Assembly (NCBI GenBank): GCA_046728155.1
Contig: JBKPDY010000086.1
Span: forward strand, 1-13,024
Length of the DNA: 13,024 bases
Source of the DNA: CAWDLX01 sp046728155
Lineage (GTDB): Bacteria; Actinomycetota; Actinomycetes; Mycobacteriales; Micromonosporaceae
Reading direction: 5' to 3'
Below the pieces are notes generated by a model. The model was not told the DNA's origin. It worked only from the letters and a program-made list of their open reading frames with translations, and did no database searches. A program made the position numbers and the translations under genes. Shown piece after piece: positions 13,022 to 13,024 of this stretch. Within the stretch, counting starts at the first letter, position 1. Every line of letters begins with the position of its first letter.

Positions 13022-13024
13022 AGG

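Noticed and set aside
1..13024. CRISPR arrays, tRNA or rRNA genes, insertion sequences or phage genes
   Set aside because: No regularly spaced repeats, tRNA-like cloverleaf, transposase motif or terminal inverted repeats were seen.

Overview
The DNA is strongly GC-rich, with GC-heavy third codon positions, frequent GTG starts and Shine-Dalgarno sequences of the AAGGAGG type. Together with the gene families present, this points to a high-GC Gram-positive actinomycete. It does not look mycobacterial; a Micromonospora/Frankia/Streptomyces-like relative is plausible, but the genus cannot be fixed from this sequence.

The theme is a dormancy or hypoxia stress island like the DosR (DevR) regulon of Mycobacterium tuberculosis. 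It holds two tandem-domain universal stress proteins, two CBS-pair proteins (one with a BON domain), a partial cyclic-nucleotide/CBS protein, a zinc alcohol dehydrogenase, a flavodoxin, an HspX-like small heat-shock protein and a DoxX-type membrane protein. Most intact stress genes are preceded, about 60-120 bases before the start codon, by one or two copies of an imperfect 14-base palindrome close to GGGCC-N3-GGNCCC, which resembles the core of a DosR box. No DosR-like regulator or its sensor kinase lies inside the window.

Layout. Bases 1-525 (minus): 5' part of a cNMP-binding/CBS protein. 526-937: an operator and the tail of a lost nitroreductase. 938-1444 (minus): CBS protein. 1671-2708 (minus): alcohol dehydrogenase. 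3183-4094 (plus): universal stress protein, followed by a truncated GNAT/acyl-CoA synthetase pseudogene (4124-5523) and a second nitroreductase tail. 5939-6814 (plus): second universal stress protein with a probable terminator. 6815-7397: remnants including the N-terminus of glyceraldehyde-3-phosphate dehydrogenase. 7489-8175 (plus): CBS-BON protein, then a frameshifted small membrane protein and a flavodoxin whose C-terminus is shifted out of frame. 9221-10677 (minus): a leaky-looking operon of a possible small ORF, a SHOCT protein (frameshifted), a membrane-anchored PepSY-like protein, a receiver-domain fragment and a further fragment. 10751-11224 (minus): secreted/anchored hypothetical. 11359-11742 (plus): receiver-only response regulator, ending at a strong palindromic terminator. 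11819-12406 (minus): DoxX-like protein. 12569-12958 (minus): Hsp20.

Two layers stand out. The first is a well-conserved operator family tying scattered genes into one regulon. The second is decay: at least five reading frames are broken, and four or five of the breaks can be repaired by one base in a short homopolymer. That may be real pseudogene formation or residual sequencing error; the truncated synthetase, nitroreductase tails and receiver fragment need larger deletions and are more likely genuine.
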